Shown: positions 25,247 to 37,086, counted from the stretch's first letter. The stretch is 64,000 bases of DNA from Marinobacterium alkalitolerans (GCF_017776525.1 NZ_JACVEW010000016.1:22752-86751), one strand, 5' to 3'. Notes: generated by a model not told the origin, from the sequence alone. A program made the numbers and translations.

Positions 25247-25786
25247 TCAGCTACCCGAGGTAGCAGTACGAATGCGGCCCAACAACGATACAACGACAAG
25301 GCGTGAATACGTGCTACCGGCCGTGGAGATGGTGAAGGTTCCATTGGAGCCACCCAGTGCAGAGCCATCCGGCTGATACACCAGCGAGTCGCCCCGGTTC
25401 CAGATTATGCGCACAGGCGATTCAAAATTGGCAACGTATAACGCCGATTCCGCGCCCCCGACCTGCCTGTTCTGATCCAGATCAACAAATGCCAAAGCCC
25501 CCTGCCAGCGCTGTTTTCCACTGCGGCTGGTGCCCTCGCACCGGGTGCCGTCGCGGGAGCGGCAGAGTGTGACGCGCTGGTTGTGGCTCAAGGCCGTGGA
25601 GCGCACAAGGCGCAACAGACCGACCACATCGCTCTGGGCAGAGCTTTGGCGGCTGGTGTGTATGAGTGACGTAAACGTGCCGGGGCCGATACCGATCAGT
25701 ATGGCCAGTACGGCAACGGCCACCATCAGTTCCACCAGGCTCAGCCCCTGCTGCCGTGACGGCAGCGCTGGAGTGCGAGTATTCAT
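25247..25786 (-). CDS. fimT: FimT/GspH-type minor pseudopilin
   Basis: A type IV pilus minor pseudopilin (179 aa). The prepilin leader is cleaved by PilD after QQG; the mature protein begins LSLVELMVAVAVLAILIGIG with Glu at position 5, followed by a GspH/FimT C-terminal domain (about 55-179) with two Cys (CRSRDGTRC) that may form a disulfide. FimT homologues bind DNA in natural transformation. No other minor-pilin genes sit beside it, unlike the fimT-fimU-pilVWXY1Y2E cluster of Pseudomonas, so it is isolated here. Confidence 0.85.
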   Translation of the reverse strand: MNTRTPALPSRQQGLSLVELMVAVAVLAILIGIGPGTFTSLIHTSRQSSAQSDVVGLLRLVRSTALSHNQRVTLCRSRDGTRCEGTSRSGKQRWQGALAFVDLDQNRQVGGAESALYVANFESPVRIIWNRGDSLVYQPDGSALGGSNGTFTISTAGSTYSRLVVVSLLGRIRTATSGS

Positions 25787-25870
25787 GATCCATCCCTGTG
25801 ATATGCGTTCGCATCTGCCGGCGCATTCCTTGCACCGGTTTCCAGAGACTGATCATTTTTCAGGCAGCCG

Positions 25871-26305
25871 TCAAGCGGCGTCGATCGCCTTGATCGCCAC
25901 TTCGAAGGTCAGGGTCTTGCCTGCCAGCGGGTGGTTGAAGTCGACGGTGACCTTGTCGTCGTTGAAATCGGTAATCACGCCCGGCAGTTCACCACCGGGT
26001 TCCTGGAAGGACACCACCAGCCCCGGCTCCAGGTCCATGTCCTCGAACTGGCTGCGCGGCATCACCTGGATGTTGCTGGGGTTGTGCATCCCGAAACCGC
26101 GTTCGGGGGCGATGGTCAGGTTGACGTGATCGCCCACCTGAAGGCCCAGCAGGGCCTGCTCGAAACCTTCCGGGATGTTGCCGTCACCGAAGGTGAAGCG
26201 CACCGGGTCGGTGTCGAAATTGCTGTCGATCACCTGCCCGTCTTCCAGCTTGATGGCAAAGTGCATGGTAATGGCCTTGCCCGGGCCGATAGCAGCATCA
26301 GTCAT
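25871..26305 (-). CDS. fkpB: FKBP-type peptidyl-prolyl isomerase, SlpA class
   Basis: The 144-aa protein has the compact FKBP fold with an inserted flap: MHFAIKLEDGQVIDSN, FTFGDGNIPEGFEQALLGLQVGD, PERGFGMHNPSNIQVMPRSQF and VDFNHPLAGKTLTFEV. It is cytoplasmic with no signal peptide. ATG 26305 is chosen over an upstream frame extension because it matches SlpA (149 aa in E. coli). Encoded right after lspA; in E. coli and Pseudomonas ispH follows, but here fimT comes next. Confidence 0.94.
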   Translation of the reverse strand: MTDAAIGPGKAITMHFAIKLEDGQVIDSNFDTDPVRFTFGDGNIPEGFEQALLGLQVGDHVNLTIAPERGFGMHNPSNIQVMPRSQFEDMDLEPGLVVSFQEPGGELPGVITDFNDDKVTVDFNHPLAGKTLTFEVAIKAIDAA

Positions 26306-26318
26306 GTGCGTGTATACC

Positions 26319-26828
26319 CTAGTGTTCAGAAGTGCGGCTGCCGGGCCAGAACATGTCCAGCAACAGCAGCAATGTGCCCACCGTGATGGCACAGTCGGCA
26401 ATGTTGAAGGCCGGGAAGTAATAGCCCGACCAGTGCAGCGAGATGAAGTCCACCACGTGCCCATGCACGGTACGGTCAAACAGGTTACCCAGAGCACCGC
26501 CCAGCACCAGCGCCAGCCCGATCCCCAGCGCCCGCTGGGCAAAGGGGGTGCGCCACATCCAGTGCAGCAGGAACAGGCTCATGCCAACGGCGATGACCAC
26601 GAACAGCCAGCGCTGCCAGCCACCGGCCGTTGCCAGAAAGCTGAACGCCGCACCGGTGTTGTACAGCAGGGTCAGATCGAACACCGGCAGCAGTGGCACC
26701 GGATCGGCGTAGGTCAGCAGACGGTCGGCCAGATGTTTGGTGCCCAGATCGACCACCAGTACCAGCAGGGTCAGCCAGAGCCAGCGCAGCGCGCTGGCAT
26801 CGGACCGTTCAATGGGGGCGTCATTCAT
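26319..26828 (-). CDS. lspA: Lipoprotein signal peptidase
   Basis: Signal peptidase II of the inner membrane, cutting prolipoproteins before the lipid-modified Cys. 169 aa with four membrane helices; the conserved boxes VDLGTKHLAD, GALGNLFDRTVHGHVVDFI and FPAFNIADCAITVG supply the two catalytic Asp (in VVDFI and NIADC). The ATG overlaps the ileS stop by one base, so it is translated from the ileS message. Confidence 0.97.
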   Translation of the reverse strand: MNDAPIERSDASALRWLWLTLLVLVVDLGTKHLADRLLTYADPVPLLPVFDLTLLYNTGAAFSFLATAGGWQRWLFVVIAVGMSLFLLHWMWRTPFAQRALGIGLALVLGGALGNLFDRTVHGHVVDFISLHWSGYYFPAFNIADCAITVGTLLLLLDMFWPGSRTSEH

Positions 26829-29647
26829 CAGGCAAAGTCGCGCTGTTCACCCTCACCGTCCACGTTGGTCACGCAGCGGCCACAGAGTTCCGGGTGCTCG
26901 GCGTGGCTGCCCACGTCTTCGCGGTGGTGCCAGCAGCGACCGCACTTGGCGTGTTCGGACGCCGCTACCGCCACTTTCAGACCTTCCACGTCCGTGGTGC
27001 GAGCCTGCTCACCGGCATCGGACAGCGGCTTCAGGCCGGCCTCGGAGGTGATCAGTACAAAGCGCAGTTCCTCGCCCAGACGCGCCAGGTCGGCGCGCAG
27101 GTCGTCATCCACGAACAGCGTCGCTTCAGCGGCCAGCGAGGCCTTCACCAGCTTCTCGTTACGTGCATCTTCCAGGCACTTGTTGACGGCCCCTTTCACG
27201 GCCATCACGCGCTGCCAGAAGTCGCTGCCGAACGGGTCGTCTTCGGCCAGACGGAACAGACCGTCATACCAGGTGGTCAGCAGAACGGAGTCGCGTTTTT
27301 CACCCGGCAGCGCGGCGTAGATCTCTTCGGCGGTAAAGCTGAGGATCGGCGCCACCCAGCGCACCAGTGCCTGCGCGATGTGGAACAGCGCCGTCTGGCA
27401 GGAGCGGCGGGCCAGCGAGTCCGGCTTGGTGGTGTACTGACGGTCCTTGATGATATCCAGGTAGAAGCCACCCAGTTCCTGCACACAGAAGTGGTGCACC
27501 TGCTGATACACGTCGAGGAAGCGGTAGCTGTCGTAGGCCTCAACGACCTTGTCCTGCAGACGTGCGGCAGCATCCACGGCCCAGCGATCCAGTGCCAGCA
27601 TGTCGGCGGCAGCCACGGAGTCGGTGGCCGGGTCAAAGCCGTTCAGGTTGGCCAGCAGGAAGCGCGAGGTGTTGCGGATACGACGGTAGCTGTCGGCGGT
27701 GCGCTGCAGAATCTGCTTGGACACGGCCATTTCGCCGGAGTAGTCGGTCGAAGCAACCCACAGACGCAGAATGTCGGCGCCCAGTGTGTCGGTCACTTCC
27801 TGGGGCGCAATCACGTTCCCCAGCGACTTGGACATCTTGTAGCCCTTCTCGTCGACGGTAAAGCCGTGGGTCAGCACCTGCTTGTAGGGCGCACAGCCAT
27901 TGATTGCGATGGAGGTTTTCAGCGATGACTGGAACCAGCCGCGGTGCTGGTCGGAGCCCTCCAGGTACATGTCGGCCGGGAAGCTCAGCCCCTCGCGTTC
28001 ACGCAGGACCGCATGATGGGTGACACCGGAATCGAACCAGACATCCAGGGTATCGGTGACCTTGTCGTAGTCGGCTGCTTCAACACCCAGGAGTTCGGCC
28101 GCATCCAGCTCGAACCAGGCGTCGATGCCGCCCTGCTCGATATGCTGTGCAACCTGCTCGATCAGTTCAGTGGTACGCGGGTGCAGCTCACCGGTCTGCT
28201 TGTGGGTAAACACGGTGATCGGCACGCCCCAGGTGCGCTGACGGGAGACACACCAGTCCGGGCTCTGATCCACCATGGATTCGATGCGGTTCTGGCCCCA
28301 CTCCGGGAACCACTGCACGCCCTTGATCGCATCCAGCGCCTGGCTCTTGAGACCCTTGGCTTCCATGGACACGAACCACTGTGGCGTGGCGCGGTAAATC
28401 AGCGGGGTTTTGGTGCGCCAGCAGTGCGGGTAGCTGTGCTGGAAGCGCTTCATATGGACCAGTTTGCTTTCACGCTCAAGCGCTTCGCACACCGGACCAT
28501 CGGCCTTGTACACGTGCACACCGGCAAACTCGCCGGCCGCATCGGTGTAGGTACCGTTGGCCTGTACCAGATTCAGGGTGCTCAGGCCGTACGCCTGACC
28601 GACCATGAAGTCTTCCACGCCGTGGTCGGGTGCCGTATGCACCGCACCGGTACCGGCATCGGTGGTGACGTGATCGCCCAGAATCAGCGGCACCTGCTTG
28701 TCGTAGATCGGGTGCTTGAGCTGCAGCAGCTCCAGCGCACTGCCGTTGCAGGTCGCCAGCACTTCGTATTTGTCCACACCCCAGCGGGCCATGATGTCAT
28801 CCACCATTTCGGCCGCCAGCACCATGCGGTCCAGCCCCTGTTCGGTGTGCGCTTCTACCAGCGCGTAATCCAGGTTGCCGTTGATGGAGACGGCCTGGTT
28901 GGCCGGGATGGTCCAGGGAGTGGTGGTCCAGATCACCACGGAGACCGGTGTTTCCACGGCCTCGGCGCCGAACAGGGCCAGTACCTTGTCCTGTTCCACG
29001 AAAGTGAAGCGCACGTCGATGGCGGTGGAGGTCTTGTCCTGGTATTCCACTTCCGCTTCGGCCAGTGCCGACTGGCCCACCACGCTCCAGTAGACCGGCT
29101 TGTAGCCCTTGACCAGATGACCGTTCTCGATGATCTTGCCCAGCGCCCTCACGATGTTGGCTTCGGTGTCGAAGTTCATCGTCAGGTAGGGATTGTCCCA
29201 GTCACCCAGTACCCCCAGACGAATGAAGTCCGCTTTCTGCCCGGCGACCTGTTCAGCGGCATACTCACGGCACTTTTGACGAAACTCGCGGTAGGGGACC
29301 TTGTCTCCGGCCTTGCCGATCAGGGTCTCGACCTTGTGCTCGATCGGCAGACCATGGCAGTCCCAGCCCGGCACGTAGGGAGCGTCAAAACCGCTCAGGG
29401 TCTTGGACTTGATGATCATGTCCTTGATCACCTTGTTGACCGCGTGACCTATGTGAATGCTGCCATTGGCGTAGGGAGGTCCGTCATGCAGGATAAACGT
29501 CTTGCGCCCCTTGCCCTCTTCGCGCAGCTGGCGGTAAAGATCGATCTTGTCCCAGTGCTCCAGCCAGCCCGGTTCGCGCTTGGGCAGGTTGCCGCGCATC
29601 GGAAAGGCCGTTTCCGGCAGGTTCAGTGTGGCTTTGTAATCGGTCAT
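26828..29647 (-). CDS. ileS: Isoleucyl-tRNA synthetase
   Basis: Class I aminoacyl-tRNA synthetase of 939 aa (938 in E. coli). The HIGH motif is SIHIGH (residues 63-68), KMSKS is at about 600, and the CP1 editing domain lies between. A C-terminal zinc site is visible in [12 protein letters not shown] and HPELCGRCV. This is the bacterial type, as opposed to the mupirocin-resistant eukaryotic-like type. It is the centre of the ribF-ileS-lspA-fkpB run, all minus strand with short gaps or overlaps. Confidence 0.98.
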   Translation of the reverse strand: MTDYKATLNLPETAFPMRGNLPKREPGWLEHWDKIDLYRQLREEGKGRKTFILHDGPPYANGSIHIGHAVNKVIKDMIIKSKTLSGFDAPYVPGWDCHGLPIEHKVETLIGKAGDKVPYREFRQKCREYAAEQVAGQKADFIRLGVLGDWDNPYLTMNFDTEANIVRALGKIIENGHLVKGYKPVYWSVVGQSALAEAEVEYQDKTSTAIDVRFTFVEQDKVLALFGAEAVETPVSVVIWTTTPWTIPANQAVSINGNLDYALVEAHTEQGLDRMVLAAEMVDDIMARWGVDKYEVLATCNGSALELLQLKHPIYDKQVPLILGDHVTTDAGTGAVHTAPDHGVEDFMVGQAYGLSTLNLVQANGTYTDAAGEFAGVHVYKADGPVCEALERESKLVHMKRFQHSYPHCWRTKTPLIYRATPQWFVSMEAKGLKSQALDAIKGVQWFPEWGQNRIESMVDQSPDWCVSRQRTWGVPITVFTHKQTGELHPRTTELIEQVAQHIEQGGIDAWFELDAAELLGVEAADYDKVTDTLDVWFDSGVTHHAVLREREGLSFPADMYLEGSDQHRGWFQSSLKTSIAINGCAPYKQVLTHGFTVDEKGYKMSKSLGNVIAPQEVTDTLGADILRLWVASTDYSGEMAVSKQILQRTADSYRRIRNTSRFLLANLNGFDPATDSVAAADMLALDRWAVDAAARLQDKVVEAYDSYRFLDVYQQVHHFCVQELGGFYLDIIKDRQYTTKPDSLARRSCQTALFHIAQALVRWVAPILSFTAEEIYAALPGEKRDSVLLTTWYDGLFRLAEDDPFGSDFWQRVMAVKGAVNKCLEDARNEKLVKASLAAEATLFVDDDLRADLARLGEELRFVLITSEAGLKPLSDAGEQARTTDVEGLKVAVAASEHAKCGRCWHHREDVGSHAEHPELCGRCVTNVDGEGEQRDFA

Positions 29648-29670
29648 AACAGGTCGCTTCCAGAGGTAAG

Positions 29671-30609
29671 TCAGTCTCGGATCGCCTGGTCAAACCAGGC
29701 ACGGACATGGTCAATATCGGTTTCGATCTGGGCCTTGAGTGCCTCGATACCATCAAAGGCGCACTCATCCCGAATAAAATGGAGGAATTCGACACGCATC
29801 AGGCGGCCGTAGATCTCCTCTCCGCTGTAATTCAGCAGGTGTACTTCCAGCACCGGTTGCCGCCCGTTGACAGTCGGGCGCATCCCCACGTTGCACACAC
29901 CCTTGAGCCGCTGTCCATCCAGCAGGGCGTGGACGGCGTAAACGCCCCGCAGCGGGCAGGGATAGCGGTGCATGCGCACGTTGGCCGTGGGCACGCCCAG
30001 CTGACGGCCCAGTTTCTGGCCGTGCATCACACGCCCGGTAACGGCATAACGCCAGCCCAGCAGGTGCTCCGCCATGGCAAAGTCTTTCGCCTGCAGGGCA
30101 TTGCGGATACGGGTGCTGCTGACACGCTCACCTTCCAGCATGAAAGTGGCGGTATGCTCGACGGTAAAGCCGTGGCGCTGGCCGGCTTCGATCAGCATGT
30201 TGAAGTCGCCGCGGCGATCACAGCCGAAACGGAAGTCATCGCCCACGACAAAGTGCTCCACCGCGAGCCCCTTCAGCAGCAGCTCGTCGATGAACTCCAG
30301 TGCCGACATCTGGCGCAGACGTGCGTTGAACGTGAGGCAGAGCACACGATCTACGCCTTCAGCGGCCAACAGGCGCACCTTTTCGTCAAAGCGTGTCAGG
30401 CGTGCCGGGACCTTGTCGCCGCCAAAAAACTCGCGCGGCTGCGGCTCAAAGATGATGGCAACACTGGGCAAACCCAGCTCGGCGGCCTTCGCCTTCACCT
30501 GCGCCAGCACCTTGCGGTGGCCCAGATGAACACCATCAAAATTGCCGATCGTGGCTACACAGCCACGATGCCGGTCACGCAAATTGTGTAAGCCTCGTAT
30601 CAGTTCCAT
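29671..30609 (-). CDS. ribF: Bifunctional riboflavin kinase / FAD synthetase
   Basis: Turns riboflavin into FMN and FAD. The 312 aa comprise an N-terminal nucleotidyltransferase domain ([14 protein letters not shown], about 22-35; DRVLCL and [18 protein letters not shown]) and a C-terminal riboflavin kinase domain ([20 protein letters not shown] at about 190, [14 protein letters not shown]). A minus-strand TATACT about 50 bases before the ATG may be its own -10. ileS follows after 23 bp. Confidence 0.97.
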   Translation of the reverse strand: MELIRGLHNLRDRHRGCVATIGNFDGVHLGHRKVLAQVKAKAAELGLPSVAIIFEPQPREFFGGDKVPARLTRFDEKVRLLAAEGVDRVLCLTFNARLRQMSALEFIDELLLKGLAVEHFVVGDDFRFGCDRRGDFNMLIEAGQRHGFTVEHTATFMLEGERVSSTRIRNALQAKDFAMAEHLLGWRYAVTGRVMHGQKLGRQLGVPTANVRMHRYPCPLRGVYAVHALLDGQRLKGVCNVGMRPTVNGRQPVLEVHLLNYSGEEIYGRLMRVEFLHFIRDECAFDGIEALKAQIETDIDHVRAWFDQAIRD

Positions 30610-30690
30610 GCAGTTGCTGAACCAGCGCCAAAAATGTGGACTGCGCAGTATACCGTACTAAGCCGGTGTCGAGTACCGCTCATAAAATAC

Positions 30691-32247
30691 TCAACTGCGC
30701 AGATGGCGCAGTCTGAGCCCCATCACCACCAGCACCAGCAGGTAGCTGCCAACCCCGGCCACAACCAGCAGAGCCATCCACTGTACACGGGCCCAGAGAC
30801 CGGCCTCCAGCCAGTCGCCCAGCTGCATCTGGATCAGCACCAGTACGGCCACCATCGCCACGGAGGCGCTCAGCAGGCGCGTGAGCATCAATCCCCAGCC
30901 GGTCTGCCACTGGAACACCCGCTCGCGAATCAGCCCCTGCAGCAGCCAGCCGGCGTTCAGGAACGCGGACAGGGAGGTTGCCAGCGCGAGGCCCGCGTGG
31001 TCGAGCGGCCAGATCAGAATCAGGTTGAACACCATGTTGGCCACCATCGCCCTGACCGCGATCTTGACCGGCGTGGCCGTATCCTGGCGCGAGAAATAAC
31101 CCGGCGCCAGCACCTTGATCAGCATGAACGCGAGCAGGCCAAAAGCGTAGGCGCGCAGGCTCATGGCGGACATCAGCACGTCACGGTCGGTCATTTGGCC
31201 ATAGTGGAACAGGGTTGCGATCAGAGGCTCGGCCAGCACCGCCAGCGCCAGCGCCGCCGGCAGGCCGATCAGCAGCACCATGCGGATCGCCCAGTCCAGG
31301 GTGCGGGCAAAGCGCTGCGGATCCTGACTGGCATGGTTGCGTGACAGGCTGGGCAGGATGACGGTGGCGATGGCGATGCCAAATACACCCAGCGGCAGTT
31401 CGGACAAACGATCGGAATAGTAGAGCCAGGATACACTGCCGGTCTGCAGGAAGGACGCCAGTACCGTATCCAGCAGCAGGTTGATCTGCGCGACCGAGAC
31501 ACCAAACAGGGCCGGCAGCATCAGCTTGAGAATACGCCGCACGCCCTCGTCCCGGAAATTCGGGCGCGGTATGGGCAAGAGTTGCAGCCGGGCAAGGAAA
31601 GGCAACTGGAACAGCAGCTGCACCGCACCGGCCATCATCACCCCCCAGGCCAGCGCCATCACCGGCGTTTCCATCAGGGGGCTCAACCAGACGGCCGAGC
31701 CGATCAGGCTGAGGTTCAGCAGCACCGGGGTAAACGCAGGAACCGCAAAACGCCCGTAGCTGTTCAGGATGGCGCCACAGAAGGCGGTCATGGAGATCAA
31801 CAGCAGGTAGGGAAAGGTGATGCGCAGCATATCGGAGGCCAGCGCAAACTTTTCACCACCGGCCAGATAAAACCCGGGGGCAAAGAGCGCCGCCAGTGCA
31901 GGCGCCCCCAACACCGCCAGCAGGGTGACCAGCACCAGCACCGAGCCGAGCGCACCGGACACGCGGTAGACCAGCTGTTGCACCGCGGCCAGATCGCGCT
32001 GGCTGCGATATTCCGACAGCACCGGCACGAATGCCTGCGAGAAGGCTCCTTCTGCAAACAGCCGGCGCAGAAAGTTGGGAATCTTGAAGGCGACAAAAAA
32101 GGCATCCGCACTGCCACTGGCACCAAAATAGCCCGCAATCACCACGTCACGCACCAGCCCCAGCACCCGCGACAGCATCGTCATGATGCCTACCACACTG
32201 CTGGAGCGCAGCAGTCCACCGCCTTCGTTTTTCTCGTTGTCCGCCAC
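30691..32247 (-). CDS. murJ: Lipid II flippase MurJ
   Basis: Inner-membrane MOP-superfamily flippase that moves the peptidoglycan precursor lipid II outward. About 14 membrane helices; LLRSSSVVGIMTMLSRVLGLVRD at the N-terminus, PNFLRRLFAEGAFSQAFVPV and DTVLASFLQTGSVSWLYYSD are family signatures. Start uncertain: GTG 32247 with GGGAGG close upstream gives 518 aa (511 in E. coli), while a TTG at 32271 would add 8 residues. Upstream of ribF on the same strand, separated by 81 bp. Confidence 0.95.
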   Translation of the reverse strand: MADNEKNEGGGLLRSSSVVGIMTMLSRVLGLVRDVVIAGYFGASGSADAFFVAFKIPNFLRRLFAEGAFSQAFVPVLSEYRSQRDLAAVQQLVYRVSGALGSVLVLVTLLAVLGAPALAALFAPGFYLAGGEKFALASDMLRITFPYLLLISMTAFCGAILNSYGRFAVPAFTPVLLNLSLIGSAVWLSPLMETPVMALAWGVMMAGAVQLLFQLPFLARLQLLPIPRPNFRDEGVRRILKLMLPALFGVSVAQINLLLDTVLASFLQTGSVSWLYYSDRLSELPLGVFGIAIATVILPSLSRNHASQDPQRFARTLDWAIRMVLLIGLPAALALAVLAEPLIATLFHYGQMTDRDVLMSAMSLRAYAFGLLAFMLIKVLAPGYFSRQDTATPVKIAVRAMVANMVFNLILIWPLDHAGLALATSLSAFLNAGWLLQGLIRERVFQWQTGWGLMLTRLLSASVAMVAVLVLIQMQLGDWLEAGLWARVQWMALLVVAGVGSYLLVLVVMGLRLRHLRS

Positions 32248-32337
32248 CTGGCCTCCCGGTTGCCTCGTCAAAATCCGCGTCGATCATAGCCCTGTTTAGG
32301 AAACAGACAAAGTCTGCGTTCTGACGTGGTCATTTAG

Positions 32338-32366
32338 TTGACATTCAAGCGTCCTGCATGAATAAT
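32338..32366 (+). promoter_or_regulatory. Strong sigma-70 promoter of rpsT
   Basis: Consensus TTGACA (32338-32343), 17-bp spacer, AATAAT (32361-32366; 5 of 6). It sits about 70 bp before the rpsT start. Confidence 0.85.
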
Positions 32367-32434
32367 GTCGCGTCTAATTTTTCGGCACTGCATCGCCGTT
32401 TTCTGATCAACCCAATTATTGAAGGAGCCGGATC

Positions 32435-32698
32435 GTGGCTAATTCCGCAGGATCCAAAAAACGCGCTCGTCAGGCGGAGAAGCGTCGTCAGCACAACGCT
32501 AGCCTGCGCTCCATGGCGCGCACGTACATGAAAAAAGTTGTTGCTGCCATCGAAAGCGGTGACCAGGCTGCTGCCCAGGAAGCTTTCAAAGCCGCTCAGC
32601 CGGTTATGGACAGCTCCGTAACCAAGGGCATCATCCACAAGAACAAGGTTGCCCGCACCAAGAGCCGTCTGGCCGCTCGCATCAAAGCGATGGCGTAA
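32435..32698 (+). CDS. rpsT: 30S ribosomal protein S20
   Basis: Primary 16S rRNA-binding protein, 87 aa, very basic ([18 protein letters not shown]). The start is GTG at 32435 with GAAGGAG nine bases before; a non-ATG start is also used in E. coli rpsT (UUG), where it takes part in autoregulation. It has its own strong promoter and a palindromic terminator. Confidence 0.98.
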   Translation: MANSAGSKKRARQAEKRRQHNASLRSMARTYMKKVVAAIESGDQAAAQEAFKAAQPVMDSSVTKGIIHKNKVARTKSRLAARIKAMA

Positions 32699-32715
32699 GA
32701 CAGGCCCACTGGCAA

Positions 32716-32753
32716 GGCACAAAAAAACCGGCAAATGCCGGTTTTTTTGTGCC
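32716..32753. terminator. Bidirectional terminator between rpsT and proB
   Basis: A near-perfect palindrome (GGCAC, A7, CCGGCA / TGCCGG, T7, GTGCC) with a 2-base centre. It can terminate transcription from both sides. Confidence 0.93.
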
Positions 32754-32782
32754 TGTTCGTTGGCGTTGTTCCATCAATGGCT

Positions 32783-33907
32783 TCACGCCAGCACCAGATT
32801 ATCCCGGTGCACCAGCTCTTCCTCTCCCATGAAGCCCAGCGCTTCCTCAATCGCCTGACTGGGGCGACCGATAATGCGGACCGCATCCTCGGCACCATAG
32901 TTGGCCAGACCTCGCGCCACCACACGCCCGGATTCATCCATCATGATGACCATCTCGCCACGCGAGAAATCACCCGTGACAGAGCGCACCCCGGCCGGCA
33001 GCAGACTCTTGCCGCGCTCAACCAGCGCCTTGACCGCTCCCGCATCCAGCACCAGCGTGCCACGCGCCTGCAGATGACCGGCGATCCACTGCTTGCGCGC
33101 CGCCATGGGCTCACGCTCCGGCAGCAACAGCGTGCCAACCTGCTCGGCCGAATGCAGCTTGAGCAGCACATCCGGTTCACGCCCGCTGGCAATCACCGTG
33201 ACCGCCCCCGAACGCGCTGCCAGCTTGGCGGCCCGCACCTTGGTCGCCATGCCACCGCGACCGAGCTTGCCACCACCACCGGCCATGGCCGTCAGACGGT
33301 CATCACCGGCCATCGCTTCGGGAATCAAACGGGCATCCGGGTTGTTGCGCGGATCAGCGGTATACAGCCCCTGCTGATCGGTCAGCAGAATCAGCGCATC
33401 GGCCTCAACCGCATTGGCGACCAGCGCCCCCAGGGTATCGTTGTCACCGAAACGGATTTCACTGGTGACGACGGTATCGTTCTCGTTCACCACCGCCACG
33501 ACACCCATTTCGATCAGCGTGCGCAGGGTCGAGCGCGCATTCAGGTAACGCTTGCGGTTGGACATGTCGTCGTGTGTCAGCAGCACCTGCGCCGTATGCA
33601 TGCCGTGACGGCGGAAGTTGGCCTCATAGGCCTGCACCAGCCCCATCTGCCCAACTGCGGCGGCGGCCTGCAGACGAAAGACCTCACGCGGTCGCTCGGA
33701 CCAGCCCAGACGCGTCATGCCTTCAGCGACCGAACCGGACGATACCAGCACAACCTCAACACCCCGGCGCGTCAACTCCACCAGCTGGTCGACCCAGCCG
33801 GCGATGGCGCCCTGATCCAGCCCCTGACCGTCATTGGTCAGCAAGGCACTGCCGATTTTGACCACCCAGCGCCCCGGCTGGGCCAACCCCTTGCGTCCCG
33901 CTGTCAC
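32783..33907 (-). CDS. proB: Glutamate 5-kinase
   Basis: First committed enzyme of proline synthesis, phosphorylating the gamma-carboxyl of glutamate. The 374 aa hold an amino-acid kinase domain ([55 protein letters not shown]) and a C-terminal PUA domain (from about 285). Start is GTG at 33907. It lies 13 bases downstream of obgE on the same strand, as in Pseudomonas. Confidence 0.97.
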   Translation of the reverse strand: MTAGRKGLAQPGRWVVKIGSALLTNDGQGLDQGAIAGWVDQLVELTRRGVEVVLVSSGSVAEGMTRLGWSERPREVFRLQAAAAVGQMGLVQAYEANFRRHGMHTAQVLLTHDDMSNRKRYLNARSTLRTLIEMGVVAVVNENDTVVTSEIRFGDNDTLGALVANAVEADALILLTDQQGLYTADPRNNPDARLIPEAMAGDDRLTAMAGGGGKLGRGGMATKVRAAKLAARSGAVTVIASGREPDVLLKLHSAEQVGTLLLPEREPMAARKQWIAGHLQARGTLVLDAGAVKALVERGKSLLPAGVRSVTGDFSRGEMVIMMDESGRVVARGLANYGAEDAVRIIGRPSQAIEEALGFMGEEELVHRDNLVLA

Positions 33908-33920
33908 TTGTTACACTCCG

Positions 33921-35153
<1,233 letters not shown>

Positions 35154-35206
35154 TCAGAGTATACCCCGAGAAGCGGCGCCCGGCCTTGCTTGCACCGGGC
35201 TCAGAA

Positions 35207-35236
35207 CGAAAAAAGCTCCGCCTGGGCGGAGCTTTT
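35207..35236 (-). terminator. Intrinsic terminator between rpmA and obgE
   Basis: Minus-strand GCTCCGCC / GGCGGAGC stem with a 2-nt loop followed by TTTTTT, between the rpmA stop and obgE start; it would separate rplU-rpmA transcription from obgE-proB, at least partly. Confidence 0.88.
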
Positions 35237-35257
35237 CGGTACAGCGAAGATTCCGGC

Positions 35258-35515
35258 TTAGGCAGGAACGACGCTGACGAATTTGCGGCCGTGAGGGCCT
35301 TTGGTCTCGAACTTGACAACACCGTCCGCTTTGGCGAACAGAGTGTGGTCCTTGCCCAGACCTACGTTTTCACCGGCGTGGAACTTGGTGCCACGCTGAC
35401 GGATCAGGATGTTGCCCGCGGTAACGGCCTGACCGCCGAAGCGCTTAACGCCGAGGCGTTTCGATTCCGAGTCGCGTCCGTTACGCGTTGAACCACCAGC
35501 CTTCTTATGAGCCAT
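35258..35515 (-). CDS. rpmA: 50S ribosomal protein L27
   Basis: 85 aa; N-terminus [20 protein letters not shown] is the flexible tail reaching the peptidyl-transferase centre. It lacks the cleavable leader seen in Firmicutes. Cotranscribed with rplU 24 bp upstream. Confidence 0.98.
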   Translation of the reverse strand: MAHKKAGGSTRNGRDSESKRLGVKRFGGQAVTAGNILIRQRGTKFHAGENVGLGKDHTLFAKADGVVKFETKGPHGRKFVSVVPA

Positions 35516-35539
35516 TCTTCAATCTCCTAATTCGGTTTA

Positions 35540-35851
35540 TCAGGCACTGATGCCAGTGATTTTCACTTCAGTGAACCACTGACGGTGACCCTGACGCTTC
35601 ATGTGGTGCTTACGACGACGGAACTTGATGATGTTGACCTTTTCGCCGCGGCCATGACCGACAACTTCTGCAGCCACTTTGGCACCGTCAACAACCGGCG
35701 CGCCGACTTTGATGTCGTCGCCATTGCCGACCAGCAGAACACGGTCGAATTCGATGCTGGAACCAGCGTCGGCAGCCAGCTTCTCGAGTTTCAGAGTCTG
35801 ACCTTCCTGCACACGGTACTGTTTACCGCCGCTTACGATTACTGCAAACAT
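35540..35851 (-). CDS. rplU: 50S ribosomal protein L21
   Basis: 103 aa, starting [17 protein letters not shown]; the frame extends 4 codons upstream, but ATG 35851 follows a GGAGA site and matches the family. First gene of the rplU-rpmA operon, with a promoter at 35974-36002. Its leader of about 115 nt contains the palindrome GAAGCCG-AC-CGGCTTC (35911-35926). Confidence 0.98.
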   Translation of the reverse strand: MFAVIVSGGKQYRVQEGQTLKLEKLAADAGSSIEFDRVLLVGNGDDIKVGAPVVDGAKVAAEVVGHGRGEKVNIIKFRRRKHHMKRQGHRQWFTEVKITGISA

Positions 35852-35973
35852 GCTTTTCTCCAAGGTTTAACCTATCCGGCTACTGGATACGAAACCTACT
35901 TCTAATGGCCGAAGCCGACCGGCTTCTGGCACCCTATGGTAGGGAGCGTCGGTGGACAGGTTTAAGGCGCGAA

Positions 35974-36002
35974 ATTTTACTGCAATCGCCCCAACTGCGC
36001 AA
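35974..36002 (-). promoter_or_regulatory. Promoter of the rplU-rpmA operon
   Basis: Minus strand: TTGCGC, 17 bp, TAAAAT. Both hexamers are good and lie in the divergent region with ispB. Confidence 0.75.
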
Positions 36003-36052
36003 GGACTCAGCATGTTTTTAGTGGTGTCCGCGTGCCCTGACTGGCCCTGTGC

Positions 36053-36081
36053 TTGACACCCCCCACCCCGCCCCCTAGCAT
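36053..36081 (+). promoter_or_regulatory. Promoter of ispB
   Basis: Consensus TTGACA (36053-36058), 17-bp C-rich spacer, TAGCAT (36076-36081). Ends 36 bp before the ispB ATG. Confidence 0.75.
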
Positions 36082-36117
36082 GCGGCGGGTGTTGATCCAC
36101 ATATAGAACCCGTCCCG

Positions 36118-37086
36118 ATGCAGCCACACCAGCTAAATCCGGCCATAGAGCCGCAGTTTGACGCCGTTACCGACTATATCCTCAACCACCTTGGTTCCAA
36201 CGTGCCGCTGGTTGAGAAAATCGGCCACCATATCGTCTCTGGCGGTGGCAAACGCCTGCGCCCGCTGCTGGTTCTGCTCAGCGCCAACGCCTGTGGCTAC
36301 AAGGGCGATCATCACATTCCGCTGGCCGCGGTCATCGAGTTCATTCACACCGCCACGCTGCTGCATGACGATGTTGTGGACAACTCCGAATTGCGCCGCG
36401 GCAATGCAACGGCCAATGCCACCTGGGGTAATGCACCCAGCGTGCTGGTCGGAGACTTCCTCTATTCCCGTGCCTTCCAGATGATGGTCGAGATCGGCCG
36501 CATGGAAATCATGCAGGTGATCTCCAATGCCACCACCGTGATCGCGGAGGGGGAAGTCCTGCAGCTGCTGAACCAGCGCAACCCGGACACCACGGAAGAG
36601 GCCTACATGCAGGTCATTCTGGGCAAAACGGCCATGCTGTTTGAAGCCGCGACCGAGGTCGGTGCCATTCTGGCAGACGCCCCTGCCGCCGAGCGTGAAG
36701 CCCTGCGCCTGTACGGCCGTCATATGGGCATCGCATTCCAGATCGTGGACGACCTGATGGATTACCTGTCCGACAGCGCCACCATGGGCAAGAACGTGGG
36801 CGATGACCTGGCCGAAGGCAAGGCCACGCTGCCGCTGATCCACGCCATGCGTGAAGGCAGCGAGGAAGATCGCAAACTGGTGCGCCGTGCCATCCGCGAA
36901 GGCGGGCTCGACGACCTGCAGCCGGTGCTGGATATCGTGCAGCGTACCGGCTCCATCGACTACACACGCAAGCAGGCGGCAGCCGAGCTGAACAAGGCCA
37001 TTGACGCGCTGGACGCCCTGCCCGCAAGCTCTTTCCGCGATACCCTGATCACCCTGACCGAGCAGGCGCTGGACCGTACCCGCTGA
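36118..37086 (+). CDS. ispB: Octaprenyl diphosphate synthase
   Basis: Trans-polyprenyl synthase making the ubiquinone side chain from farnesyl and isopentenyl diphosphates. 322 aa (323 in E. coli), with the two Asp-rich motifs DDVVD (84-88) and DDLMD (about 212-216), plus GGGKRLRPLL near residue 42. ATG 36118 gives the family N-terminus; no clear ribosome site is visible. Chain length (C40 vs C45) cannot be told from the sequence by eye. Confidence 0.95.
   Translation: MQPHQLNPAIEPQFDAVTDYILNHLGSNVPLVEKIGHHIVSGGGKRLRPLLVLLSANACGYKGDHHIPLAAVIEFIHTATLLHDDVVDNSELRRGNATANATWGNAPSVLVGDFLYSRAFQMMVEIGRMEIMQVISNATTVIAEGEVLQLLNQRNPDTTEEAYMQVILGKTAMLFEAATEVGAILADAPAAEREALRLYGRHMGIAFQIVDDLMDYLSDSATMGKNVGDDLAEGKATLPLIHAMREGSEEDRKLVRRAIREGGLDDLQPVLDIVQRTGSIDYTRKQAAAELNKAIDALDALPASSFRDTLITLTEQALDRTR

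Noticed and set aside
27944..29812. 622-aa open frame opposite ileS
   Set aside because: Antisense of conserved IleS; random-like composition.
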